A DNA stretch of 64,000 nt from Pseudoxanthomonas composti. Lineage in GTDB: Bacteria; Pseudomonadota; Gammaproteobacteria; Xanthomonadales; Xanthomonadaceae. Below the pieces are notes generated by a model. The model was given only the letters and a program-made list of their open reading frames with translations. It was not told where the DNA came from and did not search any database. The translations under genes were made by a program, and so were the position numbers. Positions 1 to 9,684 of the stretch are shown here, one piece after another (positions within the stretch are counted from its first letter, which is position 1; each line of letters starts with the position of its first letter). The stretch covers positions 62,001 to 126,000 of the forward strand of contig NZ_SAWZ01000002.1 in NCBI RefSeq assembly GCF_004122095.1, given 5' to 3'.

Positions 1-123
1 GCGGAGGGCGTCCCGTGTTTAGCTTCCGTGTAGGGAACAGGACGTCCATGCCCGTCTTTGTTCAGGCTTGTCATGCTGGAATTCGGCATCGATCAACGCG
101 GGCGGTCCGCACGGAGGATCACG

Positions 124-918
124 ATGAAGTCCACAACCACGACAGCCTTGATTGCCGCGGGTGCCTTGCTGGTCGGCGGCGCCGCGACCGCAGCCTTCAT
201 GAGCCACCGCTCCGCGCCCGGCGCTGGCATCGAGGGTGGCATTCCGACCGATTCGGCGGCCCTGCAGGATGGCCGCAGCGACGCGCTGCCGCAGTTCGCC
301 TATGCCGACATTGTCAAGGTCGACCCGGTCACCGAGAAGTCCAAGTTATATGCCACGGTCATCGGCACCGAGCCCGTGCGTGAAGTCACTACCACCTCGA
401 CCCCGCGCGAGGTCTGCAACGACGTGGTCGTGCAGGAGCGCCTGCCCGAGCGCGACGGCAACGTCGGCGGCACGGTGGCCGGCGCCCTGATCGGCGGCCT
501 GGTCGGCAACCAGTTCGGCAGCGGCAATGGTCGCAAGGCCGCCACGGTGGCCGGTGCCGCCGCAGGTGGCTACGTGGGCAATCGCGTGGACCGCAACCAC
601 GTCGGTGGCCGCGTGGTGAACCGCACCGAGCGCCAGTGCCATACCGAGAACACTGCTTCGGAGAGCTCGCGAGTGACCGGTTACAACGTCACCTATCGCA
701 ACGAAGATGGCACCACCGGCACCATGCGCATGTCCGACAAGCCGGGCAACCGGATCGCCATGGGCAATACCGACGAGGTGGTGGGTTATGACGTCACCTA
801 CCGCCTGGACGGCCAGGAAAAGGTGATTCGCATGGACGACAAGCCGCAGTCCGACCGCCTGCCGGTGGTGGACGGCAAGGTCGTCGTCCAGGCGCAGGAC
901 GGCACCATGCGCAGCTGA
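124..918 (+). CDS. Glycine-zipper 2TM-domain envelope protein
   Basis: A 264-residue protein of the Rick_17kDa / glycine-zipper 2TM type, probably in the cell envelope; its precise job is unknown. The start at 124 is chosen because a GGAGG lies at 113-117. An N-terminal hydrophobic stretch (about residues 7-24) looks like a signal or anchor, with no lipobox Cys. The glycine-rich double segment (around residues 120-160, GALIGGLVGNQFG then AGAAAGGYVGNRVD) is the zipper. The C-terminal third has two similar units, VTGYNVTYRNEDG and VVGYDVTYRLDG. It stands alone and is followed by a terminator. Confidence 0.8.
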   Translation: MKSTTTTALIAAGALLVGGAATAAFMSHRSAPGAGIEGGIPTDSAALQDGRSDALPQFAYADIVKVDPVTEKSKLYATVIGTEPVREVTTTSTPREVCNDVVVQERLPERDGNVGGTVAGALIGGLVGNQFGSGNGRKAATVAGAAAGGYVGNRVDRNHVGGRVVNRTERQCHTENTASESSRVTGYNVTYRNEDGTTGTMRMSDKPGNRIAMGNTDEVVGYDVTYRLDGQEKVIRMDDKPQSDRLPVVDGKVVVQAQDGTMRS

Positions 919-944
919 TCGTGGTCTCCGCGATTGCCTGACGG

Positions 945-975
945 AAAGACCGGTGCGCAAGTACCGGCCTTTTTT
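945..975 (+). terminator. Rho-independent terminator after the glycine-zipper gene
   Basis: A 10-bp stem (945-954 with 963-972, one A/C mismatch) and an 8-nt loop run into a T tract at 970-975. Confidence 0.75.
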
Positions 976-1082
976 CGTTGCCCGCGCTGACCGATAAGCG
1001 TCGTGATATCCGGTGGCCGGCGCCGCGCCTTTTCATTCCCGGATCGTCGACACTGCGAGGCTGGACGAACAGGAGCGCCGCC

Positions 1083-1628
1083 GTGAGTGTCTTCGATCTG
1101 CAGCTGGAAACGCCTCGCCTGCTGATGCGCCCGCCGCGGGCGGAGGATTTTGCGGCCTGGGCCAGCTTCACCGGCGATGCGGTGGCCATGGCGCACCTGG
1201 GCGGCGTGCAAAGCCCGCCGGTGGCCTGGCGCAGCCTGGCGGCCATGACCGGCGCCTGGCAGCTGCAGGGCTTTGCCATGTTCATGGTCATCGAGAAGGC
1301 CACCGGCGAATGGGTCGGCCGCGTGGGTCCCTGGCAGCCCTATGGCTGGCCGGGCCCGGAGGTCGGCTGGAGCATCGATCGCACGCATTGGGGCAAGGGC
1401 TATGCGCCGGAGGCGGCGCGTGCGGCCATTGCCTGGGCGTTTTCCCAGCTGGGTTGGAGCGAGGTCATCCACACCATTGCCCCGGACAACCACAACTCCA
1501 AGGCCGTGGCCGCCAAACTGGGCTCGGGCTTCCTGCGCATGGGTCAACTACCCGAGCCGGCGCACGAGCGTCCAGTGGAGATCTGGGGCCAGACCCGCGC
1601 GCAGTGGCAGGCACACAGCAAGGGTTGA
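1083..1628 (+). CDS. GNAT family N-acetyltransferase (RimJ/RimL-like)
   Basis: A 181-residue GNAT acetyltransferase, expected to move acetyl from acetyl-CoA to an amine; the substrate is unknown. The GTG start at 1083 follows AGGAG by 7 nt and gives the typical N-terminus of the RimJ/RimL branch (LETPRLLMRPPRAEDF). The acetyl-CoA region is seen around residues 100-125 (GWSIDRTHWGKGYAPEA), and the NHNSKAVAAKLG segment is the usual C-terminal hallmark. Single gene, convergent with ygfZ. Confidence 0.8.
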   Translation: MSVFDLQLETPRLLMRPPRAEDFAAWASFTGDAVAMAHLGGVQSPPVAWRSLAAMTGAWQLQGFAMFMVIEKATGEWVGRVGPWQPYGWPGPEVGWSIDRTHWGKGYAPEAARAAIAWAFSQLGWSEVIHTIAPDNHNSKAVAAKLGSGFLRMGQLPEPAHERPVEIWGQTRAQWQAHSKG

Positions 1629-1668
1629 CCCTTCGGGCTCGCGCCGATGCAGGAAGGGGCAAGGCGCG

Positions 1669-2532
1669 CTATCGCGCCAGGGGATCCCGGAGGGCGAGCT
1701 CCTGGGCGTTGGCATCGGCGATCTTCCATGTCGATGCGTTGCGCTCCAGCGGCATGACCGCAAGCAACAACCGGGTGGGGCCTTCGCTGGCGACAGACAC
1801 CACGTCGCCGACCTCGCGCTCGCCATCGCCGACGCGCTGTCCAGGCGAGACGCCCGCTGTGGCCTCCATCAGCACCAGCTGGCGCTTGGCCTTGCCGAGG
1901 AAATGTGTGCGCGCCACGATTTCCTGGCCGGGGTAGCAGCCCTTCTTGACGCTGTAGGCGGCAAATCGCTCCAGCGACAGCTGCTGCGGCGTCCACTGCT
2001 CGCGCTGGGCGGGATCCAGGCGGGGAAGGCCGCAGCGCAAATCGCAGGCCCGCCAGCAGCTTGCCGCATTGTCATCGGCCGCCGCTGGAAGCGTTTGCAG
2101 GCGCCAGTGACGCGGTTGCCCGGCATCGCTGCGGTCCAGCTCGAAGCCGGTTTCATCGTCGCCGGCCAGTCGATCTCCGGCCGCTGCAGCGGCCTGGGCG
2201 AACACGCCACTGACCTGCAGCGACGACAGCCGGACCTGCACTTTCTTCCTGAATACGAAACGTTGCAGCCCCGTCACAACTTCGCCCACCGGTGCGTCGG
2301 GAAGCACCAACACGAGGCGATCGGCGCTGATCCTGCACAAGGCGAACAGGGCAATCACGCGCCCCTTGGGGGTCAGCCAGGCGCTCCACTGCCACTGGCC
2401 AGGGGCCAGACTCTTCACGTCGCTGGCGAACTGCGCGTGGCAGAAAGCTTCGGCGTCAGGGCCGATCAGCTCGATCACCGCGTGGTCGGGCAGGGCGAAC
2501 GGCGATGCGTTGGATGCACTGCGATGGGGCAT
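1669..2532 (-). CDS. ygfZ: Folate-binding YgfZ-type protein
   Basis: A 287-residue homologue of YgfZ/IBA57, a tetrahydrofolate-binding protein that supports repair or maturation of certain Fe-S enzymes such as MiaB. The diagnostic KGCYPGQEIVART motif with its conserved Cys is present in the C-terminal half, with an N-terminal GcvT-like fold (DAEAFCHAQFASDV). The ATG at 2532 is preferred over an upstream TTG. It is divergent from the small sdh assembly factor, so Fe-S and succinate dehydrogenase functions sit side by side. Confidence 0.88.
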   Translation of the reverse strand: MPHRSASNASPFALPDHAVIELIGPDAEAFCHAQFASDVKSLAPGQWQWSAWLTPKGRVIALFALCRISADRLVLVLPDAPVGEVVTGLQRFVFRKKVQVRLSSLQVSGVFAQAAAAAGDRLAGDDETGFELDRSDAGQPRHWRLQTLPAAADDNAASCWRACDLRCGLPRLDPAQREQWTPQQLSLERFAAYSVKKGCYPGQEIVARTHFLGKAKRQLVLMEATAGVSPGQRVGDGEREVGDVVSVASEGPTRLLLAVMPLERNASTWKIADANAQELALRDPLAR

Positions 2533-2585
2533 GTTGTCAGCTGAACGGTGCAAGTCTAAAATTGGTGCGTTGCGAGAATCTCGTC

Positions 2586-2738
2586 ATGATAGGTCAATCC
2601 CCTACACCGACACCTGCCGATCCCGAAACACAGCAGCCCGAACCGGCTGAGGTGCCCAAGGAGATCGGTGGTCGCGACGGCCCGGAACCCACGCGCTACG
2701 GGGACTGGGAAAAGAACGGGCGTTGCGTGGATTTCTGA
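2586..2738 (+). CDS. SdhAF4-like succinate dehydrogenase assembly factor (DUF1674)
   Basis: A 50-residue protein. Its C-terminus, GPEPTRYGDWEKNGRCVDF, is the signature of the DUF1674/SDHAF4 family, which binds flavinylated SdhA and helps it dock with SdhB. The N-terminal half is Pro/Thr/Glu-rich and probably disordered. It ends 60 bp before sdhC in the same direction, so it probably belongs to the sdh transcription unit. Assignment rests on the C-terminal motif plus context. Confidence 0.85.
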   Translation: MIGQSPTPTPADPETQQPEPAEVPKEIGGRDGPEPTRYGDWEKNGRCVDF

Positions 2739-2798
2739 CGCAGCGCCTATCAGCCAACGCGACCGCAAGGCCGCTTAGCCGAGACAACGAGCCCGCGA

Positions 2799-3194
2799 AT
2801 GGCGACAAGACCCCGTCCGTTATCCCCCCATCTGCAGGTCTACCGCTGGCAGATCCAGATGGCGACGTCCATCCTGCATCGCGCCACCGGCGTGCTCCTG
2901 ACCTTCGGCGCGCTGGTCATCGCCGCCGGACTGATCACCCTGATGGCCGGTGCCGAGCATTGGACCTGCTTCACCGACATCCTCGGCGCCTGGTACGGCA
3001 AGCTGTTCCTGTTCGCATGGACCTGGGCTTTCGCCTACCACCTGTGCAACGGCATCCGCCACATCGTGCAGGACTTCGGCCACGGCTTCAGCATCCCCGC
3101 CTTCGTGCGCAGCAGCTGGATGTCGGTGGTGGGCAGCCTGGTGATCACCGCGCTGATCTGGGGCTATGTGCTGAGCACCGGAGGTGTCGCATGA
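2799..3194 (+). CDS. sdhC: Succinate dehydrogenase cytochrome b556 subunit
   Basis: A 131-residue membrane anchor subunit of complex II. The N-terminal RPRPLSPHLQVYRWQ and SILHRATGVLL motifs are typical of SdhC; the latter Ser/Arg region contributes to the quinone site. Three hydrophobic helices are visible (about 32-55, 68-90 and 108-128). The His of HNICRH-like segment HLCNGIRHIVQDF is the expected heme b ligand area. Its stop overlaps the sdhD start (ATGA). Confidence 0.93.
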   Translation: MATRPRPLSPHLQVYRWQIQMATSILHRATGVLLTFGALVIAAGLITLMAGAEHWTCFTDILGAWYGKLFLFAWTWAFAYHLCNGIRHIVQDFGHGFSIPAFVRSSWMSVVGSLVITALIWGYVLSTGGVA

Positions 3195-3577
3195 GCCGCT
3201 TCCGTACCCCTTTGAAGAACGTTCGCGGCCTGGGTTCGGCCAAGCTCGGGACCGAGCACTTCGTCATGCAGCGCCTGACCGCGACCGCGCTGGTCGTGTT
3301 GGCGATCTGGTTCCTGGTGTTCGTGGTCAGCCTGATCGGCGCCGACTTCGAAACCGCGCGCGTGGCCGTGGCCAAGCCGTGGAACGCCATCCTGCTGGTC
3401 GGCATGCTGGTGGCCATGTTCTGGCACGCCCAGATCGGCCTGCAGGTCGTGCTGGAAGACTACGTCCACAACACGCTGCTGGCCCTGGCGCTGCAGACCA
3501 CGGTGAAGTTCATCGCCGTCGTCGGCGCGATCGCCAGCATCTTCGCGGTCGTCCGTATCGCGCTGGGCGGTGCCTGA
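3191..3577 (+). CDS. sdhD: Succinate dehydrogenase hydrophobic membrane anchor
   Basis: A 128-residue SdhD, the second membrane subunit of complex II. Three transmembrane helices are visible (about 28-50, 62-83 and 98-122). [16 protein letters not shown] carries the conserved His and the Asp-Tyr pair of the heme/quinone region. The ATG at 3191 overlaps the sdhC stop by 4 nt, indicating translational coupling. Confidence 0.92.
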   Translation: MSRFRTPLKNVRGLGSAKLGTEHFVMQRLTATALVVLAIWFLVFVVSLIGADFETARVAVAKPWNAILLVGMLVAMFWHAQIGLQVVLEDYVHNTLLALALQTTVKFIAVVGAIASIFAVVRIALGGA

Positions 3578-3614
3578 GCTTGCTCGGGCGCCACGAACAG
3601 GAATCCAGAATCTG

Positions 3615-5405
3615 ATGTCCGCTTACAAGATCACCGAACACAAGTACGACATGGTCGTGGTCGGCGCCGGTGGCGCTGGCCTGCGCGCCACCTTCGGCCT
3701 GGCGCAGAAGGGCCTGCAGACGGTCTGCCTGACCAAGGTCTTCCCGACGCGCTCGCACACCGTGGCCGCGCAGGGCGGCATCTCCGCCGCGCTGGGCAAC
3801 ATGGGCGAGGACGACTGGCGCTACCACTTCTACGACACCATCAAGGGCTCTGACTGGCTGGGCGACCAGGACGCCATCGAGTACATGGTGCGTGAGGCGA
3901 TTCCGGCCATCATCGAGCTGGAGCACTACGGCGTGCCGTTCTCGCGGACCGAGGAAGGCAAGATTTACCAGCGCCCCTTCGGTGGCATGACCACCAAGTT
4001 CGGCGAGGGCCCGGCTGCCCAGCGCACCTGCGCGGCGGCCGACCGCACCGGCCACGCCATGCTGCACACGCTGTACCAGCAATCGCTGGCTCACAACGCG
4101 CGCTTCATGATCGAGTACTTCGCGCTGGACCTGATCTTCGACGAGGAAGGGGTGTGCCGCGGCGTGCTGGCGCTGGACATGGCCGAGGGCTCGCTGCACC
4201 TGTTCCGCGCCCATGGCGTGGTGCTGGCCACCGGCGGTTACGGCCGCGCCTACTTCAGCGCGACTTCGGCCCACACCTGCACCGGCGACGGCGGCGGCCT
4301 GGCCATGCGTGCCGGCCTGCCGATGCAGGATATGGAGTTCGTGCAGTTCCACCCGACCGGCATCTACGGTGCGGGCTGCCTGATCACCGAGGGCGTGCGC
4401 GGCGAAGGCGGCATCCTGCGCAACGACAGCGGCGAGCGCTTCATGGAGCGCTACGCACCGCACTACAAGGACCTGGCCTCGCGCGATGTGGTGGCCCGTT
4501 CCATGACCATCGAAATCCGCGAGGGCCGCGGCGTGGGCGAGCACAAGGATCACATCCTGCTCGACCTGACCCACCTGGGCCCGGAAGTCATCCACGAGAA
4601 GCTGCCGGGCATCGCCGAGAGCGCGCGCATCTTCGCCGGCGTGGACGTGGCCAAGCAGCCGATCCCGGTGATCCCGACCGTGCACTACAACATGGGCGGC
4701 ATCCCGACCAACTACCACGGCGAAGTGGTGCGCAAGGTCGGCGATGACAACGATGCGGTGGTGCCGGGGCTGTACGCCATCGGCGAGGCCGCGTGCGTGT
4801 CGGTGCATGGCGCCAACCGCCTGGGTTCGAACTCGCTGCTGGACCTGGTGGTGTTCGGCCGTGCGGTGGCCAACCGCTGCGCCGAGACCATCAAGAAGAA
4901 CGCGCCGCACAAGACGCTGCCTTCCGATGCCTGCGACAAGGCGCTGGGCCTGCTGGACAAGCTGCGCAATAGCAACGGCGATACCCCGACCTCGGTCATC
5001 CGCGACAACATGCAGCGCACGATGCAGGCCGACGCCGCCGTCTTCCGCACCAGCAAGACCCTCTCCGAGGGCTGCGAGAAGATGGCCAAGGTGTTCGACA
5101 GCTTCCAGGACGTGAAGGTCGCCGACCGTTCGCTGGTGTGGAACTCGGACCTGATCGAGACCTACGAGCTGAACAACCTGCTGCTCAACGCGGTGGCGAC
5201 GATCAACTCGGCCGAACAGCGCAAGGAAAGCCGTGGCGCGCACGCGCACGAGGATTTCCCGGACCGCGATGACGTCAACTGGCAGAAGCACACGCTGGTC
5301 ACCGTGGACGAGCAGGGCAAGTGCAGCTTCGACTACCGTCCGGTCCACATGTACACGCTGAGCAAGGACGTGGACGTGGTCCCGCCCAAGCCGCGCGTCT
5401 ACTGA
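3615..5405 (+). CDS. sdhA: Succinate dehydrogenase flavoprotein subunit
   Basis: A 596-residue catalytic subunit that oxidises succinate to fumarate at the inner membrane. The dinucleotide-binding GAGGAG lies at residues 17-22. His48 in [11 protein letters not shown] is the expected covalent FAD attachment site. Also visible are [20 protein letters not shown], the active-site SRDVVARSM region and [19 protein letters not shown] near the C-terminal FAD contact. The ATG at 3615 fits the family N-terminus better than an in-frame codon 45 nt upstream. Full length. Confidence 0.97.
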   Translation: MSAYKITEHKYDMVVVGAGGAGLRATFGLAQKGLQTVCLTKVFPTRSHTVAAQGGISAALGNMGEDDWRYHFYDTIKGSDWLGDQDAIEYMVREAIPAIIELEHYGVPFSRTEEGKIYQRPFGGMTTKFGEGPAAQRTCAAADRTGHAMLHTLYQQSLAHNARFMIEYFALDLIFDEEGVCRGVLALDMAEGSLHLFRAHGVVLATGGYGRAYFSATSAHTCTGDGGGLAMRAGLPMQDMEFVQFHPTGIYGAGCLITEGVRGEGGILRNDSGERFMERYAPHYKDLASRDVVARSMTIEIREGRGVGEHKDHILLDLTHLGPEVIHEKLPGIAESARIFAGVDVAKQPIPVIPTVHYNMGGIPTNYHGEVVRKVGDDNDAVVPGLYAIGEAACVSVHGANRLGSNSLLDLVVFGRAVANRCAETIKKNAPHKTLPSDACDKALGLLDKLRNSNGDTPTSVIRDNMQRTMQADAAVFRTSKTLSEGCEKMAKVFDSFQDVKVADRSLVWNSDLIETYELNNLLLNAVATINSAEQRKESRGAHAHEDFPDRDDVNWQKHTLVTVDEQGKCSFDYRPVHMYTLSKDVDVVPPKPRVY

Positions 5406-5465
5406 CCACAGCCGGGATTGGAGTGGCGGCGCCGGATTCGAAAAAAATGCTTCGTGTCCCGCGCC

Positions 5466-5508
5466 CGCCCAAATCGCCAATCCCTAATCCCCAATCCCGG
5501 ATTTAAAA
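5466..5508. repeat. AATCCC-type heptamer repeats between sdhA and sdhB
   Basis: A short run of degenerate units (AATCGCC, AATCCCT, AATCCCC, AATCCCG) fills most of the 106-bp sdhA-sdhB gap. Similar short tandem heptamers are common between genes in Xanthomonadaceae (established knowledge). No function is evident. Confidence 0.6.
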
Positions 5509-5511
5509 GCC

Positions 5512-6294
5512 ATGGCAGAGTTCACCCTCCCCAAGAATTCCAAGATCGGCAAGGGCAAGCACTTCCCGGCCCCGGGCGCCAAGAACGTCAAGACGTTCAA
5601 GGTCTACCGCTGGAGCCCGGACGACGAGGCCAACCCGCGCACCGATACCTACGACATCGACCTGGACAAGTGCGGGCCGATGGTCCTGGACGCGCTGATC
5701 AAGATCAAGAACGAGATCGACTCGACGCTGACCTTCCGCCGTTCCTGCCGCGAAGGCATCTGCGGCTCGTGCGCGATGAACATCGACGGCACCAACACGC
5801 TGGCCTGCACCAAGGCCATCGACGACTGCCGTGGCAAGGAAGTGCCGGTGTATCCGCTGCCGCACATGGACGTGATCAAGGATCTGGTGCCGGACCTGAC
5901 GCATTTCTATGCGCAGTACGCCTCGATCAAGCCGTGGATCCGCACCCAGACTCCGGCACCGGCCGCGACCGAGCGCCTGCAGTCGCCGGAGGACCGCAAG
6001 AAGATCGACGGCCTCTACGAGTGCATCCTGTGCGCCTGCTGCTCGACCAGCTGCCCGAGCTACTGGTGGAACGGCGAGCGCTACCTGGGCCCGGCGATCC
6101 TGCTGCAGGCCTACCGCTGGATCATCGATTCGCGCGATGAGGACACCGGTGCGCGCCTGGATGACCTGGAAGACCCGTTCAAGCTGTACCGCTGCCACAC
6201 CATCATGAACTGCGCGCGCACCTGCCCGAAGGGTCTGAACCCGGCGCTGGCGATCGCGGAGATCAAGAAGTTGATGATGGCGCGCCGGGCCTGA
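5512..6294 (+). CDS. sdhB: Succinate dehydrogenase iron-sulfur subunit
   Basis: A 260-residue subunit that carries electrons from SdhA to the quinone site. The 2Fe-2S ligands are in [13 protein letters not shown] (about residues 79-90). The 4Fe-4S and 3Fe-4S ligands are in [12 protein letters not shown] (from about 171) and [14 protein letters not shown] (from about 228). Full length. It follows sdhA after 106 bp of repeat-containing spacer rather than by overlap. Confidence 0.96.
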   Translation: MAEFTLPKNSKIGKGKHFPAPGAKNVKTFKVYRWSPDDEANPRTDTYDIDLDKCGPMVLDALIKIKNEIDSTLTFRRSCREGICGSCAMNIDGTNTLACTKAIDDCRGKEVPVYPLPHMDVIKDLVPDLTHFYAQYASIKPWIRTQTPAPAATERLQSPEDRKKIDGLYECILCACCSTSCPSYWWNGERYLGPAILLQAYRWIIDSRDEDTGARLDDLEDPFKLYRCHTIMNCARTCPKGLNPALAIAEIKKLMMARRA

Positions 6295-6340
6295 TTGGCT
6301 GGTGCTCCGCACGACCGGGGCAGTCCGGTCGCGGTTTCAG

Positions 6341-6370
6341 GCGGCGCTCCCGAAAGGGCGGCGCCGCTTT
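6341..6370 (+). terminator. Terminator-like hairpin after sdhB
   Basis: GCGGCGC (6341-6347) pairs with GCGCCGC (6361-6367), and an inner CCC/GGG closes a GAAA tetraloop (6352-6355). Only a short TTT follows, so termination may be partial and sdhE may still be cotranscribed. Confidence 0.55.
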
Positions 6371-6485
6371 CGTAAGCGGCCATGTCGCGTCATCGTGGTG
6401 GCGCTGGCGGGCATTGCAGGAACGGCCGTGTCGCCGCATGCGCTGGCGCGGCGGCATGGCCGGCAGCGTGCAGGAGATGAGTGTA

Positions 6486-6737
6486 GTGAGTGAGCTCGAT
6501 CCACAGATGAAGCGCTTGCGCTGGCGCTGCCGGCGCGGCATGCGTGAGCTGGACCAGCTGTTCGAGCGCTATCTGGACCGCGCCTGGGCGCAGGATTCCG
6601 AGGCGCAACGTGCGGTTTTCCTACGCTTGCTCGAATGTGAAGACGATAAGCTCTGGCGCTGGTTCATGGGCTATGAGGCCTGTCCCGATGCCGAGCTCGA
6701 CGCGACGATCCAGCGCATCCTCAAGCTGCCGGCTTGA
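6486..6737 (+). CDS. sdhE: SdhE flavinylation factor
   Basis: An 83-residue SdhE/YgfY protein, needed for covalent FAD attachment to SdhA. The family core [13 protein letters not shown] is present (RGxxE motif), as is the downstream [18 protein letters not shown]. The GTG at 6486 is preferred because AGGAG ends 10 nt before it, while the in-frame ATG at 6477 sits almost on the Shine-Dalgarno. Directly downstream of sdhCDAB. Confidence 0.9.
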   Translation: MSELDPQMKRLRWRCRRGMRELDQLFERYLDRAWAQDSEAQRAVFLRLLECEDDKLWRWFMGYEACPDAELDATIQRILKLPA

Positions 6738-7140
6738 GTGGCGGCCCTCGCGCCTGCAGCTTGGCCTGCTGGCGCTGATCGTAGCCCTGGCGGCCTTCTC
6801 CGTCCTGCACTGTGCGCTGCCTGCGGCCCTGGCCTGGCCGGCCGCGGGGCTGGTGTGCGGGTGCGGGTCGTGGCAACTGCGCAGGGAATGGCGCCGGCCG
6901 GTGCGCAGCCTGGTGTTCGGTCCCTCGTTCGGGCTGCAGGTCGATGGGGTGGTCGTCGAGCGGGCGCGGCTGCACTGGCGTGGGCCGCTGGCCTTCCTGC
7001 GCTGGCGCCGGCCTGGCGCGCGCCGGGACGAAGCGCTGGCCTGGTGGCCCGATACGCTGCCCCCGGCCCAACGACGTGAACTGCGACTAGCCGCAGGCGA
7101 AGGGATGATATCGCCACGCACGGGCGTGATGGCACCATAG
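6688..7140 (+). CDS. YgfX-like small membrane protein
   Basis: A roughly 150-residue protein resembling the YgfX/CptA group that commonly follows sdhE. An EWRPSRLQL segment is followed by two hydrophobic helices (about residues 25-40 and 43-58) and a basic, Arg/Trp-rich C-terminal domain. The start is uncertain: the ATG at 6688 overlaps sdhE by 50 nt, and no good start lies nearer the conserved EWRPS motif. Function is inferred only from family and position. Confidence 0.6.
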   Translation: MPSSTRRSSASSSCRLEWRPSRLQLGLLALIVALAAFSVLHCALPAALAWPAAGLVCGCGSWQLRREWRRPVRSLVFGPSFGLQVDGVVVERARLHWRGPLAFLRWRRPGARRDEALAWWPDTLPPAQRRELRLAAGEGMISPRTGVMAP

Positions 7141-7146
7141 CGGCCT

Positions 7147-8394
7147 ATGTTCAGACCCATTCCTGTCGCCATTGGCCTGCGTTACCTCCGGGCCAAGCGG
7201 CGCAACGGCTTCATCTCCTTCATCTCGCTGGCCTCCATTCTGGGCATCGCCCTGGGCGTGACCGTGTTGATCACCACCCTGGCGGTGATGGGCGGCTTCC
7301 AGCGTGAGATCCGCGACCGCCTGCTGCAGATGACCGCCCACGCCACCGTGACCGGGGCTGGCGAGACGCTCTCGGACTGGCAGATCGTCGTGGACGCCGC
7401 CAAGAAGGATGCGCGGGTGGCCGGCGCCGCCCCCTACGTGGAAGTGCAGGGTCTGATCAGCGGCAATCGCGACCCGCAGGGTGCAATGGTGCAGGGCGTG
7501 CTGCCTTCCCTGGAGCCGCAGGTCTCGGTGATCCGCGACAAGATGAAGCAGGGCAGCTTCGATTCGCTGCAGCCGGGCAGGTTCAACATCCTGCTGGGCG
7601 AGGAGCTGGCGCTGTGGCTGGGCGTGCGGGTGGGCGATACGGTCAATGTCACCACGGCCAACATGCAGGGGACGCCGATGGGCGGGCTGCCGCGGGCCAA
7701 GCGCTTCGTGGTCAGCGGTATCTTTTCCGCGGGCATCAACGAGGTCGATCGCGGCCTGGCCCTTGCCGACATGCAGGACATGCAGCGCCTGCTGCGCATG
7801 GGCGATGACGTCACCGGCGTGCGTCTGAAGATGCACGACATGAACCAGGCCTGGGACGTGGCGCGCGACCTGGTGATCGGACTGCAGCGGCAGTACCGCA
7901 TCAGCGACTGGACGCGCGAGAACGCAAACCTCTACCAATCCTTGAAGATGGAAAAGACGGTGATGGGGATCCTGCTGTCGCTGATCATCGCCATGGGCGC
8001 CTTCAACCTGGTGTCCTCGCAGGTGATGCTGGTGACCGACAAGCAGGCCGACATCGCCATCCTGCGCACGCTGGGCCTGACCCCGCGTGGGGTGATGCAG
8101 GTCTTCATGGTGCAGGGTTCGCTGATCGGCATCATCGGCACGGTGGCCGGCGTGATCGGCGGCATCGTGCTGACGATGAACCTGGAGCGCATCCTCGGGC
8201 TGATCGAGCGGGTGTTCAACGTGACGCTGCTGCCGCCGGATGTGTACTACATCACCGGCCTGCCGTATCAGCTGGAGGCGAGCGATGTGGTCGTGATCGC
8301 CTGCGTGGCCCTGACCATGGCCTTCCTGGCCACGCTGTATCCGGCTTGGCGCGCGGCGCGCACGCAGCCGGCGGAGGCGCTGCGCTATGAATAA
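7147..8394 (+). CDS. lolC: Lipoprotein-releasing ABC transporter permease
   Basis: A 415-residue LolC/LolE-type permease that releases outer-membrane lipoproteins from the inner membrane to LolA. The N-terminus FIGLRYL-like segment [19 protein letters not shown] precedes the first helix (about 20-48). A large periplasmic domain follows, then three C-terminal helices with the FtsX-type sequence [20 protein letters not shown]. Only one permease plus LolD is present here, so it may act as a LolC/E homodimer (LolF-like); that is inference. Confidence 0.9.
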   Translation: MFRPIPVAIGLRYLRAKRRNGFISFISLASILGIALGVTVLITTLAVMGGFQREIRDRLLQMTAHATVTGAGETLSDWQIVVDAAKKDARVAGAAPYVEVQGLISGNRDPQGAMVQGVLPSLEPQVSVIRDKMKQGSFDSLQPGRFNILLGEELALWLGVRVGDTVNVTTANMQGTPMGGLPRAKRFVVSGIFSAGINEVDRGLALADMQDMQRLLRMGDDVTGVRLKMHDMNQAWDVARDLVIGLQRQYRISDWTRENANLYQSLKMEKTVMGILLSLIIAMGAFNLVSSQVMLVTDKQADIAILRTLGLTPRGVMQVFMVQGSLIGIIGTVAGVIGGIVLTMNLERILGLIERVFNVTLLPPDVYYITGLPYQLEASDVVVIACVALTMAFLATLYPAWRAARTQPAEALRYE

Positions 8395-9106
8395 GCCGAT
8401 GCAGAAGGATGTGGCGGTGCTGCGCGCCGATGCCCTGGGCAAGACTTATGCCGAAGGCCGGATGCGCACGCCGGTGTTCGACGGCCTGGACCTGGCAGTA
8501 ATGCCGGGACAGACCGTGGCCATCGTTGGCGCCTCCGGTGCCGGCAAGAGCACCTTGCTGCATCTGCTCGGCGGGCTGGATACGCCCACCTCGGGGGAGG
8601 TCTACGTCAGCGGCCAGCGCATGTCCTCGCTGTCCGATGCCGCGCGTGGGCGCCTGCGCAACCAGTCGCTGGGCTTCGTGTACCAGTTCCATCACCTGCT
8701 GCCGGAGTTCACCGCACTGGAGAACGTGATGATGCCGGTGATGCTGGGCGGGGCCGATGCACAGGCCGCCAGTCACAAGGCCAAGGCACTGCTGGAGTCG
8801 GTAGGCCTGGGTCATCGCCTGGAGCACAAGCCGGGCGAGCTCTCCGGCGGCGAGCGCCAACGTGCGGCGGTGGCACGCGCCCTGGTCAACAAACCGGCCT
8901 GCCTGCTGGGCGATGAGCCCACGGGCAACCTGGACGAAAAGACCGCCGCGGTGGTGTTCGACCTGATGCTGGAGCTCAATCGCGCGCAGGGTACCAGCCT
9001 GGTGCTGGTGACCCACGACCGACGCCTGGCGGCCAAGCTGGACCGCACCCTGGAACTGCGCAGCGGCCGCCTGTATCCGCTGGAGCGCGCCGAACTGGCA
9101 GGCTGA
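8387..9106 (+). CDS. lolD: Lipoprotein-releasing ABC transporter ATPase
   Basis: A 239-residue ATPase of the Lol system. Walker [10 protein letters not shown] is at residues 48-56, the signature [15 protein letters not shown] is near 150 and Walker [13 protein letters not shown] follows. The LolD-specific [19 protein letters not shown] is clear. The start overlaps lolC by 8 nt; a second in-frame ATG at 8399 is possible. Confidence 0.94.
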   Translation: MNKPMQKDVAVLRADALGKTYAEGRMRTPVFDGLDLAVMPGQTVAIVGASGAGKSTLLHLLGGLDTPTSGEVYVSGQRMSSLSDAARGRLRNQSLGFVYQFHHLLPEFTALENVMMPVMLGGADAQAASHKAKALLESVGLGHRLEHKPGELSGGERQRAAVARALVNKPACLLGDEPTGNLDEKTAAVVFDLMLELNRAQGTSLVLVTHDRRLAAKLDRTLELRSGRLYPLERAELAG

Positions 9107-9115
9107 TCCTCGCGC

Positions 9116-9562
9116 TCAGCGCTGCCGCAGCAGCATCACGTATTCGCTGCCCTCTTCACCGGTGACCACGAAGCCCAGGCGCTCGTAGAGCGCCCGGGCC
9201 GGGTTCTGGGTGAGCACGTTGAGGGTGACATCGCATCCGGCCTGGCGTGCTTCCTGGATGAAGTCCGAGATCAGCGCCTTGCCAATGCCCCGGCCCTGTA
9301 GCGCCGGCGCCAGGTGAATCTGGATGACTTTCCACGGGTCGTGTCCGCGATCCACCTTGAACAGCCCGACGATGCGTCCTTCCTCCTCCAGGACCTGCGC
9401 CAGCTCGTAGCCCTTGCGAAGTTTGGCCATGTGGTAGTCGTCCGAGGTCTGCGCGCCGGAGGCACGCATGTGCGCCTCCATGGTCTGCTTGCGCAGGGCG
9501 AACAGGGCGGGGATATCGGCTTCCACCGCGGGGCGCAGCCGTAGGCTGTCGGGCAGGGGCAT
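9116..9562 (-). CDS. GNAT family N-acetyltransferase
   Basis: A 148-residue GNAT protein with unknown substrate. The acetyl-CoA motif LAPALQGRGIGKALISDFI lies about residues 83-101. VTLNVLTQNPARALYERLGF is the usual C-terminal motif. It is a lone minus-strand gene between lolD and comEC. No clear Shine-Dalgarno precedes the ATG. Confidence 0.82.
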   Translation of the reverse strand: MPLPDSLRLRPAVEADIPALFALRKQTMEAHMRASGAQTSDDYHMAKLRKGYELAQVLEEEGRIVGLFKVDRGHDPWKVIQIHLAPALQGRGIGKALISDFIQEARQAGCDVTLNVLTQNPARALYERLGFVVTGEEGSEYVMLLRQR

Positions 9563-9684
9563 GGCAGTCGATCACGTGGTGGGCGCGGCAGTATGCGACG
9601 GGCCCTGCGGGAACGGAACTTTCCTACATCGGTTGGGCGTTAAGGCCGACGGCTCCAGGCGCCCCGGCGCGCGAGCATGGGGGC

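Noticed and set aside
3510-5480. Long minus-strand open frame opposite sdhA
   Set aside because: Antisense shadow of sdhA with no Shine-Dalgarno or recognisable domain.
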